From Ramlibacter sp. (lineage in GTDB: Bacteria > Pseudomonadota > Gammaproteobacteria > Burkholderiales > Burkholderiaceae_C), in contig JAQZBU010000078.1 in the NCBI GenBank assembly GCA_029237735.1, positions 1 to 33,568 of the forward strand: a stretch of 33,568 nt of DNA, given 5' to 3'. The translations under genes were made by a program, and so were the position numbers. The notes beneath the pieces were generated by a model, which saw only the letters and a program-made list of their open reading frames with translations, ran no database searches and was not told the origin of the DNA. The first letter of the stretch is position 1. Each line of letters begins with the position of its first letter. Shown here piece by piece: positions 25,986-33,568 of this stretch.

Positions 25986-26204
25986 CTATGATCGCATCTC
26001 CGCCGATTCCACTGCCGGCGTGGCGAGTTCACGGCCGACCATGGCGCGCGCATAGAGGTAGTTATTACGGGCGTTTTCGCTCAGCTCATCCAGATCAACC
26101 CGGCCGTTGCCGTCGCAGGGGAAGGCGTAACCCCGCCCGTTGTCGAAAAGCGACCGGAAACAGAGCCGGAACGCCCTGGGGGCCATTCGTCGCGCGTCCA
26201 TCAT
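25986..26204 (-). CDS. Small conserved hypothetical protein
   Basis: A 72-residue protein (MMDARRMAPRAFRLCFRSLF through YAFPCDGNGRVDLDELSENA to NNYLYARAMVGRELATPAV). The composition and blocks look like a short conserved betaproteobacterial protein that I recall without function. The tandem ATGs at 26204 and 26201 are preceded by GGAGAAG at a good spacing; the frame is open further upstream to 26336, but that extension is poorly conserved-looking. Two cysteines (C15, C30). Function unknown. Confidence 0.6.
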   Translation of the reverse strand: MMDARRMAPRAFRLCFRSLFDNGRGYAFPCDGNGRVDLDELSENARNNYLYARAMVGRELATPAVESAEMRS

Positions 26205-26378
26205 GTACTTCTCCGGCCGCGAGAATCCGCGGTTCTGAGCCTTCAACGGGGCGAAGGGCGGCGTAGATGACGCGCCATTGCAAAGGATGGGTGAAGACTG
26301 TGACGCAATACACGCAAGCCGGGCTTTCTGTGCCATTGGTGAGCTGCCGGGTTAGCATGGCGTAGAACTGCAATAGCC

Positions 26379-26994
26379 ATGTCATACAACCTCACATCAC
26401 CGATCGTCGAATTGCGCAATGTGAACTTTGCGTATGGGGAACGCGTCATCCTGCACGACGTTACCCTCAGCGTTCCGCAAGGCAAGGTCACAGCGTTGAT
26501 CGGGCCGATGGGTTCGGGCAAAACGACCATGCTGCGCGTGATCGGCGGCCAGAACCGCGCGCAGTCTGGCGAGGTGCTTTTCGAAGGCCAGGACGTAACG
26601 CGCATGGACGCGAAGCAGCTCTACGCGATGCGGCGGCGCATGGGCATGATGTTTCAGTTCGGCGCTCTTTTCGCGGACATCAGCGTCTTCGACAACGTGG
26701 CGTTTCCGCTGCGCGAGCACACCGACCTGTCCGAGGCCTTGATCCGCGACATCGTGCTCATGAAGCTCCACGCGGTGGGCTTGCGCGGCGCACGCGACCT
26801 GATGCCCAGCTCGCTGTCGGGCGGTATGACGCGGCGTGTCGCATTGGCGCGGGCCATCGCGCTCGACCCGGACCACTGATGAGTTGGTGCACCAGTATGT
26901 GAATTCGCTGCCCGATGGGCCGGTGGGTTTTCACTATCCGCGCGTGCCGATCGCGCAGGAGCTGGGGTTGGCGGTGGGGCCGAAGGTGATGTAA
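26379..26994 (+). pseudogene. mlaF: mlaF-like ABC ATPase with internal deletion
   Basis: The first 166 codons encode the N-terminal half of an MlaF-type ATPase: Walker A GPMGSGKTT, Q-loop GMMFQFGALF, signature LSGGMTRRVALARAIALDPD, then an immediate TGA at 26877. From 26878 another frame continues as DELVHQYVNSLPDGPVGFHY to a TAA at 26992, matching the C-terminal end of MlaF. About 70 residues expected between them (Walker B, D-loop, H-loop) are missing. The gene therefore cannot make a working ATPase. MlaF normally powers phospholipid transport with MlaE, MlaD, MlaC and MlaB; none is next to it. An assembly error at 26875-26880 is an alternative. Confidence 0.82.
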
Positions 26995-27019
26995 AACGTT
27001 AAAGCTCGCAGGAGGCGTT

Positions 27020-27409
27020 ATGCCTTTCAAAGCTCAGTGGTATCGCGACAAGCTGGCGAAAAAGCGCCAGAAAGGTTTTCGCGGCTATCCAGTTGCGACG
27101 ATTGCCTTTTACGGGCCGGATGACAAGCGTGCTTCAAAGGTGGCAGTCGGCATCGTGCGCACGGAAAACGGCGACCTGGCTCAGCTGGAGCGCTGGCACA
27201 CGGATACGACCGATGCAAGGAGCGATCCTGAAATCACGGAGGCCATCCTCCGCTTCCTTGACCAGGAAGGGGCCAAGAGCGTACTCGCTACTGATCGGAT
27301 CATCGGATGCCCTCATGAGGAGGGAATTGACTATCCCGAAGGGCAGCCCTGTCCGAACTGCCCGTTCTGGGCGCATCGCGACCGCTGGAGCGGCGAGTTG
27401 GTCGACTGA
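27020..27409 (+). CDS. Conserved hypothetical protein with Cys/His cluster
   Basis: A 129-residue soluble protein. The N-terminus is basic (WYRDKLAKKRQKGFRGYPVA) and the C-terminus has C97, H99, C111, C114 and H119 in GCPHEEGIDYPEGQPCPNCP, a candidate zinc site. The blocks YPVATIAFYGPDDKRASKVA and DRIIGCPHEEGIDYPEG look strongly conserved across bacteria in my memory, without a known function. AGGAGG precedes the ATG at 27020, an ideal ribosome binding site. It is followed 19 bases later by the flavin-binding protein gene, likely in one transcript. Confidence 0.75.
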   Translation: MPFKAQWYRDKLAKKRQKGFRGYPVATIAFYGPDDKRASKVAVGIVRTENGDLAQLERWHTDTTDARSDPEITEAILRFLDQEGAKSVLATDRIIGCPHEEGIDYPEGQPCPNCPFWAHRDRWSGELVD

Positions 27410-27428
27410 TATCGCTTGGAGGCTTTGC

Positions 27429-28046
27429 ATGAGCGACATTCCCATGTATCACGAGGGCTCCCGTCAATTGCAGGACCAGTTCGCCACGCGCAAGCTCGCC
27501 GACCGGCTGGTCGAGGTGCTGGCGCGCGAGGAGTTCACCGATGACGATCGCGCCTTCATTGAAAGCCGTCCGCTGTTTTTTCTCGCCACGGCCGACGCCG
27601 AGGGCCGCCCCGATTGCTCGCACAAAGGGGGGCTGCCGGGCTTTGTCCGGGTGGTGGATCGGCAAACCATCGCGTTCCCGAGTTATGACGGCAATGGCAT
27701 GTTCAAGAGCCTGGGCAACCTTCTCGTCAATCCGCATGTGGGTTTGCTGTTCATCGACTTCGAGAGCCCCAGGCGGCTGCGCGTCAACGGGGAGGCAAGC
27801 GTGCATTCCGATGATCCGCTGCTGGCCGAATTCGTGGGTGCGCAATTGATGGTGCGTGTGCGCGCCAAGGCGATCTTCCCCAACTGCCCCCGGTACATCC
27901 ACAAGATGCAGATCGTCGAGCAATCGGTTTACGCGCCCTGCGAAGGCCACACGCCGCCGGTGCCCAAGTGGAAGCAGTTCCCCGAGTTTCGGGATGTACT
28001 GCCGCCCGGCGATCCCGCCGCGGACCCGCCTCCGCCCCGCCGATAA
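27429..28046 (+). CDS. Pyridoxamine 5'-phosphate oxidase-like FMN-binding protein
   Basis: A 205-residue protein of the split-barrel flavin-nucleotide-binding superfamily (PNPOx-like). RPLFFLATADAEGRPDCSHK and FPSYDGNGMFKSLGNLLVNP are the FMN-binding and strand blocks, followed by VGLLFIDFESPRRLRVNGEA. Members reduce or bind flavins, and many have unknown substrates. The ATG at 27429 has GGAGG upstream; the frame is open further left but overlaps the preceding gene. The last 20 residues are proline-rich (PPGDPAADPPPPRR) and probably unstructured. It is cytoplasmic. A specific role is not visible. Confidence 0.85.
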   Translation: MSDIPMYHEGSRQLQDQFATRKLADRLVEVLAREEFTDDDRAFIESRPLFFLATADAEGRPDCSHKGGLPGFVRVVDRQTIAFPSYDGNGMFKSLGNLLVNPHVGLLFIDFESPRRLRVNGEASVHSDDPLLAEFVGAQLMVRVRAKAIFPNCPRYIHKMQIVEQSVYAPCEGHTPPVPKWKQFPEFRDVLPPGDPAADPPPPRR

Positions 28047-28117
28047 GGCCCCTGGCCGTGCTGCATTGAACTAATCTCCGCGCAGCGTCACGAAGTGCCA
28101 TCTCCAGGAGATGTGCA

Positions 28118-29677
28118 ATGGACCGCGCCGGCAGAAACCCCAGATTGAGTTCACCGGGGCCTGCGCATCGCACGGGCAAGTTGCCGGAACTGAAGGATGC
28201 GCACGAAGCGCGTTTGACAGCGCACGCCGCGCTTGGCCAGGCCCTGCTCAAGATTCACTCGGGAAACGCCGCCGCGGCCGGCAAGACAGCAGAGTCCTTG
28301 TTGAGGCGTGTCAGAGCTCCGGAATTCGATCTCACGGGCCTGTCACCCGCGGAGGCCAACTGTGTAAAGCGCATGCCGGCCGAAGCGTGGATGGCGCTGC
28401 AGCGGTATGCCCAGGCAAGCAACGAGGTCGGCATCACGTCGGTTGCCTTGAGCTCCCTGTTCGACATTGATACGAGACTGATGGATGGGCTTGCGCAGTT
28501 GCACGTGCAACACGTCGCTTTGGGCCGCCCCGTCAGCGGCACACTGATGGCCAGACTGCAAACCTTGCCGTTTCTGGAACACCTGTCTCAACGGGGGCCG
28601 GCCCAAGGCCAGCCGGAGTACGCGGCACTGCTGCAAGAACGCGTCGCCCAGTCACCCGAAACGCCTTCTTTGCGTGGTGCCAACCAACCGCCGCGGACAG
28701 TCCGCAAGATGAACGGCAAACCAGGGCTTCGCCGGAGCGTGGCACCAGACGACAGAAAGCTGCAAACCGGGCTGAACGATGCCATGAAGTCGGGCAACGG
28801 CCGTGAAGCAAGATTTTTCGTCGGCGCGATTCTCAGGGCGCAGCTTGGCCCTCGGCTAAGGCTGGAGTTGCTGATGGCGCAAGCCGCGCCCGAGGAGGCG
28901 AAACCCGCGGCCTTGCCGCCCAGGAAGCTGGTTGGGTGCTTGCCCCCCAGGAAGATCTTCGTGCCCCAACTGTCGGCGTTCGTGGAGGACTTGGCCCATG
29001 AGCAGCAGCCAGCGGAAGCGCAAGTGGCCTCACCGTTGTTGGGTCGCATGTGCGCCGGGTTCGGCCCCGCGTCACAAACGGGCCCGCCAAGTCCGCAGGA
29101 CGAAGCAGTCGGCGATTACCTTGATGAAATCCTGAACTCGGACATGCCGGCGCAGGACAAGGGCACAGTTTGCGCTTCAACGGTTTCGACCCCGCAGGGC
29201 CCCCGTACCGCCGCGCAGTTGGCTATGCAAGACGGCCACCCCCTCGCGGCAGCCAGGATGATCCTGGCGATCCTCGAGTGCCACCGCGGGGCTGATGAAA
29301 AACTGGAGCTGCTGGCGATGTTGGGGGTGAGCAGGGTGGAAGTCGACACTGCCTTGTCCGCGCTGGAGCTGCAAAAGATGCCATGGGTCAGCGAAATGAA
29401 TCGCCTGTGGAAGGCTGGCTGGGACGCTCTGGCGCTGATGGCCGGCGATGCCCGTGTCACCCTGAAGGACACCGCTGCGGCCAAGCCCGCAGTGCTGCAT
29501 GCGGAACGGATGTGGACCAAAGGTTCTGGCAAGGTGCTCTGCGTGGCGGATCGGGAAATTCCGCAGCTCAGGTTTCAGCGTGTCGACGAACAGACTTTCG
29601 AGGCGGCAGGGCGATTTTGCTACGCCTTGGATCCCGACTGGCTTGTGAAGCACACGGCGGGCATACCGGTTGCGTAG
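28118..29677 (+). CDS. Hypothetical protein linked to type III secretion locus, family A
   Basis: A 519-residue protein with no recognised domain, mostly helical by composition. The N-terminus is Ser/Pro/Arg-rich and looks disordered (MDRAGRNPRLSSPGPAHRTG), compatible with a type III secretion signal but not proof. The second half (about 215-430) resembles the 264-residue protein at 32513-33307: AMKSGNGREARFFVGAIL against AMSNGRTTEMERCVAAIL, and TAAQLAMQDGHPLAAARMIL against TAAQTALANDNPGAAAAMMC, then LGVSRVEVDTALSAL against LGVSPRDVLSALVA. A local duplication LPPRKLVGCLPPRK lies near 267-280. AGGAG precedes the ATG. Position beside a type III ATPase suggests effector or accessory; function is unknown. 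Confidence 0.65.
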   Translation: MDRAGRNPRLSSPGPAHRTGKLPELKDAHEARLTAHAALGQALLKIHSGNAAAAGKTAESLLRRVRAPEFDLTGLSPAEANCVKRMPAEAWMALQRYAQASNEVGITSVALSSLFDIDTRLMDGLAQLHVQHVALGRPVSGTLMARLQTLPFLEHLSQRGPAQGQPEYAALLQERVAQSPETPSLRGANQPPRTVRKMNGKPGLRRSVAPDDRKLQTGLNDAMKSGNGREARFFVGAILRAQLGPRLRLELLMAQAAPEEAKPAALPPRKLVGCLPPRKIFVPQLSAFVEDLAHEQQPAEAQVASPLLGRMCAGFGPASQTGPPSPQDEAVGDYLDEILNSDMPAQDKGTVCASTVSTPQGPRTAAQLAMQDGHPLAAARMILAILECHRGADEKLELLAMLGVSRVEVDTALSALELQKMPWVSEMNRLWKAGWDALALMAGDARVTLKDTAAAKPAVLHAERMWTKGSGKVLCVADREIPQLRFQRVDEQTFEAAGRFCYALDPDWLVKHTAGIPVA

Positions 29678-29764
29678 GGGATTCCTGAGCCTCCTCTTGA
29701 CTTCGAACGGAACCAAGCGTCGAGCGTTGTTACGAAAGTGGAGGCTACCTGAGGTGAAGGCGCA

Positions 29765-29776
29765 GGGAATGTTCCC
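29765..29776. promoter_or_regulatory. Short palindrome upstream of the 888-residue gene
   Basis: GGGAATGTTCCC, a perfect 12-base palindrome, lies 48 bases before the GTG start at 29824. It could be an operator or mRNA hairpin. The rest of the 146-base gap holds no clear promoter; the gene itself has GGAGAG at a normal distance from the GTG. Confidence 0.25.
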
Positions 29777-29823
29777 ACGCACGTGAACCAGGAGCCATGA
29801 GATTCTTATAGGAGAGCCTAATC

Positions 29824-32490
29824 GTGCGCGCAACCAGTAACAGCAACATGGGCAATGCCGAGCGGGTGGCCAACGCTTTCGTCTCCAATTCCGAGGCTGG
29901 CATCCCGCTAAATGACACCGATTACGCAAGTGATCTAACTTCACTACGTCTCGCGATAGAAAGTGCATCCCGTGACACGTTGTCTGATCCTGACAGCGAA
30001 TGCCGACAGTCGATGAAACTCCTGGCTACCTTCGCTGCAGACCCCGGGCCTATGGGCGCCCCAGCGCGAGAGGCGCTGCGCGACCTGTATGAAAAACCCC
30101 CTGAAGGTATGGATGCAGAGGTGCGAGCCCAACTACTCAATACGGCGTTGGAGGTTTGCGAGTCCTGCGACGGCAAGTCCGCTACCGTGCTCTATATGGC
30201 TGGACGCTCCGCTGATCCACCCGACGGCAACAGCGGTGCAGGCGTTCGCCAAAATATTGGTAAGGCACTTTCGCTCAAACTAGGGGCGGGATTCGAACGC
30301 GAGCCCGATCTCGATCTTCTTGCGGCAGATCGGGTGCCAAGCAACACCGAGCTGCAGGCGGCAGCTGACAAACTCAAGAATCTGAACTGGGGCAAACGGG
30401 TATCGATAGCCAAGCCCGACGCCGCCAAGCAGGGCTTCGAGCGCATGTTGAGCGACGTGGCAGTCCATCAAAAGACGGTCACCGTGTGGGTCGAAGGCGC
30501 TAACGGCCATTGCGTTCCGGTAGTGGCCCAACCGCTTCCTTCAGGTGAAATCCGCTTCCATGTAATTGCCCAAAATGAAGCAGGCGAAGAGGTGGGAAAA
30601 CAACTGTCAGAACTTTCTGGAGACGATTGCGTTATCACCCATAAGGTCGAAGACACTTACCTGACATTGAAGCACGTCAATGCCAACGTGGATCACGATA
30701 GCGGGGTGGGCGGCGCAATTCGGGCGCACATTGACGCCACTAAAAACATGAACGCGGACAAGCGGGAGGCCGTGAAGCTTGTAGCGCAGACCGAGATGTT
30801 TGAGGCAGCTTCAGGAACTCGAGCGGCGCTGCCTGCTTCCCCGCCCCACGCCAAGAGTTTGGAGGACAACTTCAACACTCAGGGCTTAACGGTGCGCTCC
30901 GGTCGAGTCCATTCGGGTATCGACGGCATCGCGGAAATCTTCAGCTTGAAAGAGGCCATTGAGTTGGCGCCGAAGGACGCGCAACTCATGATGACATACA
31001 TGACGAAGCTTAATGTCCAGCAGGCCGCTCCGGAAAGACAAAATTTCTTCGGACCGGCCCTCGCCTTTGTCAACGGCTTTAATGAAGGCAAAGCCCCCCT
31101 GCTGTTCAAAAACGTTGACCCGTCGGGTCCGCTCGCTTCTATCTCCAAAACGCTGCACGGCGTTGATTCAGGAAAGAAAATCATTGACCTCATGGTCAAA
31201 CACCAGCAGACGCTCCTGCAGGAATGTCGTGATGCAAAAGACCTTTCGCAACTGAAGAACAAATTGGAGAAGGTTGTCGAGGCACAAGCCAAGTTGTTAG
31301 GCGGGATCAACACCGCCATAGCCGATTTGGAAAAATTTGAGAGCGAGGACCTGACCTCGCTGAACCCGGAAATCGCTGCCCAGGCCAAAGCGCAGGCAAA
31401 AGATCTGCTCGCCGTGTCGAAGCGATATCGCGAATGCCTCACCGGTGAGAACAGCGCACAGGGCAATGTGTATGCGGACTTCGTGGCATTCGCCAAGCAG
31501 GCCACGACATTCGGGCCATCACTGGAAGCCGCGCAGGCGATGTTCAAGGGGATAGGTAGCAAAGCGCGCACGGTTCCGACGCCGCCCGTTGCGCTACAAC
31601 GACCACCTCCGGAAATCTTCGTAAAGTTACCACCGGAGGTGACTGGCGCGATGCAGGTTAATGCGCCCTTGCAACCAATGCAAGCGTCGCCCGCGCCGGC
31701 GACTCGTGCGGAAATGAAGACGCTTGCCTCAGCCATGGGCTTCTTCAAGGACGATATCGGGCAAGCAACGAACATCTGGGAGGAAGTGGCCCACATCGCG
31801 AATGTCGGGACGGGCTTACGTGGTGCTGGCTTCCTGAAACGCAGAAGGTTGACCGAGGAGGTCGAGCGCCGATTGAACAAAGTGCCGGAGTCCCACAAGC
31901 GGTTCGCGACCGCCCTCATGAAAGCCACCGCAGTACCTTCAACGCTCGCTAAATCGCCGCTGTGGGCGCACCTTAACAAGAACCGTGATGCCGACCGTGC
32001 TCGCCGTGCCGAAGAACATCGGAAAGAAGCTCCAAGTGAGGGGGTCGGCTCGCTTGATAAGGTCGCGGCAAGTATTCTTGAGCAAAGCGCCCTGGCCGTG
32101 GATGCGTTAGCCGCTCAACTCTTAATTCGACTCCAGATGCTCAGCAGTGACCTGGCGAAGCACGCGGCTTATGTGACATCGAATAATCCGGATGACGCAA
32201 AGTACATAATGTTCAAGAAACAAGTGACCGAGACTGAGAGCTACCTACAGGGCCTGGGCAAGTGGATTGACGATGGCATCGATGAGCTCAACGCCGTTTT
32301 GACGTCCGTGGACGGTGGCGTTACCGAAAAAGTGAAAGCCGATGCAAAGACCATGCGGGACGCGTTGGACATCTTGCACGCCACCTTCAACGATCCGAAG
32401 GGTATTCCGCAGTATTTTTTCAATTTCACCAAGGCGGCGCTTGCTTCTCCCGACAACCTGAAGCAAGCGGCAGATGCTCTGATCGTTTGA
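29824..32490 (+). CDS. Large orphan protein, candidate type III effector
   Basis: An 888-residue protein without a recognised domain or signal peptide. The N-terminus is rich in Ser, Asn and Thr (MRATSNSNMGNAERVANAFV), as in many type III substrates. A mixed beta region at about 215-280 contains VWVEGANGHCVPVVAQPLPS. Heptad-rich helices lie at about 455-535 and 755-850, and a Pro-rich linker at about 585-640 (PTPPVALQRPPPEIFVKLPP). GC is visibly lower than around it: 32 of 60 bases at 30241-30300 and 31 of 60 at 31201-31260, against 42 of 60 at 17161-17220. This suggests acquisition. GTG start with GGAGAG upstream. It converges on the 264-residue protein gene, 22 bases away. Effector role is inference from location and composition. 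Confidence 0.7.
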   Translation: MRATSNSNMGNAERVANAFVSNSEAGIPLNDTDYASDLTSLRLAIESASRDTLSDPDSECRQSMKLLATFAADPGPMGAPAREALRDLYEKPPEGMDAEVRAQLLNTALEVCESCDGKSATVLYMAGRSADPPDGNSGAGVRQNIGKALSLKLGAGFEREPDLDLLAADRVPSNTELQAAADKLKNLNWGKRVSIAKPDAAKQGFERMLSDVAVHQKTVTVWVEGANGHCVPVVAQPLPSGEIRFHVIAQNEAGEEVGKQLSELSGDDCVITHKVEDTYLTLKHVNANVDHDSGVGGAIRAHIDATKNMNADKREAVKLVAQTEMFEAASGTRAALPASPPHAKSLEDNFNTQGLTVRSGRVHSGIDGIAEIFSLKEAIELAPKDAQLMMTYMTKLNVQQAAPERQNFFGPALAFVNGFNEGKAPLLFKNVDPSGPLASISKTLHGVDSGKKIIDLMVKHQQTLLQECRDAKDLSQLKNKLEKVVEAQAKLLGGINTAIADLEKFESEDLTSLNPEIAAQAKAQAKDLLAVSKRYRECLTGENSAQGNVYADFVAFAKQATTFGPSLEAAQAMFKGIGSKARTVPTPPVALQRPPPEIFVKLPPEVTGAMQVNAPLQPMQASPAPATRAEMKTLASAMGFFKDDIGQATNIWEEVAHIANVGTGLRGAGFLKRRRLTEEVERRLNKVPESHKRFATALMKATAVPSTLAKSPLWAHLNKNRDADRARRAEEHRKEAPSEGVGSLDKVAASILEQSALAVDALAAQLLIRLQMLSSDLAKHAAYVTSNNPDDAKYIMFKKQVTETESYLQGLGKWIDDGIDELNAVLTSVDGGVTEKVKADAKTMRDALDILHATFNDPKGIPQYFFNFTKAALASPDNLKQAADALIV

Positions 32491-32512
32491 GCGTTCGCCG
32501 AGATCAACTGCG

Positions 32513-33307
32513 TCAGCCCACTTCCACAACCGCGAAATCGCGCGTCAACCGATCGATCTCCTCCCGCGGGAGGCCCGATTCATCCAGCAGCGCCAGCAGC
32601 AGCGGCCCCCACTGCGCGTCATCGCGGTGAGCGGTGGCCACCAAAGCCGATAGCACATCGCGAGGGCTCACGCCCAGGTACTGCAGCAAGATCTGCGACA
32701 AAAGAGCATCAGGCGATGCGCTCAAAATTCCGCACATCATGGCAGCCGCGGCGCCCGGATTGTCATTGGCAAGCGCGGTTTGCGCGGCCGTCGTGGCCGG
32801 GTTGCCATGCATCGCCGCACAGAGCATCGTCTTGAACGCGACGGAGAGATTGCCCGACGCCGCGATTTCATGCACGTAGCCGAAAATGGTTCGATGCTGG
32901 TGCACGCGCAGGTCGCGATGCACTCCCTGGAGCTGCCGCGCCGTGGCGATCGAGTGCAACAGCGGTACGTCGAACTCCAATCGCGTTGAGACTGGCCACA
33001 ACAACAGCTTCAGCTGCAGCAGCGGCTCCAGCGCGCTGCTCGGCGAGGATGCGATCAGCCTGGTGAAACGCGCCGCCGTGTCGGCCTGCGCGTGACTGAA
33101 CGCCCCGTACAGCCCGCCACTGAGCCACAGCAGCCTGAATTTCTGCTCGGGCGGCATCACTTGCGCAGGCGTTTCAAGTATCGCGGCGACACACCTTTCC
33201 ATCTCGGTGGTGCGGCCGTTGCTCATGGCGTGGCCCAGATCTTCGAATCCCTCGGAGTCGGCGTCGATGTCATCGTCTATAGCCACCGGAATCATTTCGA
33301 TTTGCAT
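32513..33307 (-). CDS. Hypothetical protein downstream of sctN, family A
   Basis: A 264-residue helical protein with no recognised domain. The N-terminus is acidic (MQIEMIPVAIDDDIDADSEG), the remainder Ala/Leu-rich with repeats of helix-pair character (AASGNLSVAFKTMLCAAMHG, NDNPGAAAAMMCGILSAS). It shares several blocks with the 519-residue protein at 28118-29677. The ATG at 33307 is preceded by AAGGAGA; the frame is open to 33463, but that part overlies sctN. It starts 40 bases after the sctN stop on the same strand, where many type III operons have sctO. It has no SctO-like long coiled coil. A role as a secretion accessory, chaperone or substrate is possible but not shown. Confidence 0.7.
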   Translation of the reverse strand: MQIEMIPVAIDDDIDADSEGFEDLGHAMSNGRTTEMERCVAAILETPAQVMPPEQKFRLLWLSGGLYGAFSHAQADTAARFTRLIASSPSSALEPLLQLKLLLWPVSTRLEFDVPLLHSIATARQLQGVHRDLRVHQHRTIFGYVHEIAASGNLSVAFKTMLCAAMHGNPATTAAQTALANDNPGAAAAMMCGILSASPDALLSQILLQYLGVSPRDVLSALVATAHRDDAQWGPLLLALLDESGLPREEIDRLTRDFAVVEVG

Positions 33308-33347
33308 ACGAGTCTCCTTGATCTGGCCTTTGATGTGCGCGCAGCTT

Positions 33348-33568
33348 TTACCTTGCGAGCTCTTGCAATTGCGCCAGCGTCTCTTCCCAGCTGACGTGCT
33401 CGTCCGTCTTTTGCCGCAGAAACTGGCGGATGGCTTCGTGCTTGTCGATTGCGATGTCCGCAATGCGGTCGGAGCCCTTTTTGTATTCGCCGACTTTCAG
33501 CAGCAGCTCGATGTCCTGGTACTTGGCCATGAGCTCTCGCACCGTGCCCGCCGCCTCCTTGTGCTCGG
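33348..33568 (-). CDS. sctN: Type III secretion ATPase SctN, C-terminal part
   Basis: The gene enters from the right edge; 72 codons remain (EHKEAAGTVRELMAKYQDIE to TLAQLQELAR). LMAKYQDIELLLKVGEYKKG and then IADIAIDKHEAIRQFLRQKT match the C-terminal helical domain of the FliI/SctN (YscN, HrcN) ATPase family, which unfolds and releases substrates at the base of the export apparatus. LLKVGEYKKGSD and the DEHVSWEETL ending favour a non-flagellar SctN over FliI, supported by the effector-like neighbours. Catalytic motifs lie outside the window. The stop at 33348 is followed by the family A gene, likely in the same operon. Confidence 0.8.
   Translation of the reverse strand, partial: EHKEAAGTVRELMAKYQDIELLLKVGEYKKGSDRIADIAIDKHEAIRQFLRQKTDEHVSWEETLAQLQELAR

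Noticed and set aside
29709..29736. Possible HrpL-type box (GGAACC) upstream of the 888-residue gene
   Set aside because: After 15 bases the second half reads TTACGAA instead of CCACNNA; too weak to call. No TTCG-N16-TTCG HrpB box was found either.
30879..31979. 366-codon minus-strand open frame
   Set aside because: Antisense to the 888-residue gene; Ser/Cys-rich composition typical of a shadow frame.

Overview
The window is high-GC, densely coded DNA that most resembles a betaproteobacterium of the Burkholderiales (Comamonadaceae-like, e.g. Ramlibacter or Variovorax relatives). The reasons are a Bug/TctC-type tripartite tricarboxylate transporter, a class II UvrA, a CueR regulator, a KGG-motif stress protein and a non-flagellar type III secretion ATPase. 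The genus call is inference from gene content only. No rRNA, tRNA, CRISPR array, IS element or integrase was recognised, and no stretch over 300 bases lacks a gene.

Layout. (1) 1-519: the 3' end of an L-asparaginase II-like gene, ending inside a pair of palindromic dispersed repeats (504-622). (2) 552-7981, all minus strand: a catabolic cluster read right to left as NAD-dependent epimerase/dehydratase, DapA-superfamily aldolase/dehydratase, TctC, TctB, TctA, TIM-barrel isomerase/epimerase and enolase-superfamily enzyme. It looks like uptake and breakdown of an organic or sugar acid. tctA is broken by an internal deletion with a frame change. (3) 8130-12206: UvrA2, a convergent TlpA-like thioredoxin and arginase. 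(4) 12331-16224: an RsbR-RsbS-RsbT stressosome module followed by an ATPase-PP2C phosphatase fusion and a histidine kinase carrying an extra N-terminal RsbT-like ATPase, all overlapping or closely spaced. No sigma factor or RsbU is present. Next come a small acidic protein and a 1414-residue CheB-CheR-PAS-kinase-receiver hybrid. (5) 20972-23488: CueR, two promoters with 19-base spacers, a YtkA/FixH-like lipoprotein and a di-haem cytochrome c peroxidase (MauG family). (6) 23469-28046: a KGG protein, a periplasmic coiled-coil protein, an RNB-only ribonuclease, small conserved hypotheticals, an mlaF remnant and a flavin-nucleotide-binding protein. (7) 28118-33568: the edge of a type III secretion locus, with the C-terminus of the SctN ATPase, two related proteins of an unrecognised family (28118-29677 and 32513-33307) and between them an 888-residue lower-GC protein that is an effector candidate.

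The most promising material is the right end (an unrecognised type III secretion-linked protein family around a large orphan protein) and the stressosome/chemosensory-hybrid block in the middle, where several partner-switching ATPases, a phosphatase and two kinases are packed together without an obvious output. Two genes (tctA, mlaF) have lost internal segments and changed frame, which is either genuine decay or an assembly problem and should be checked before inferring function.
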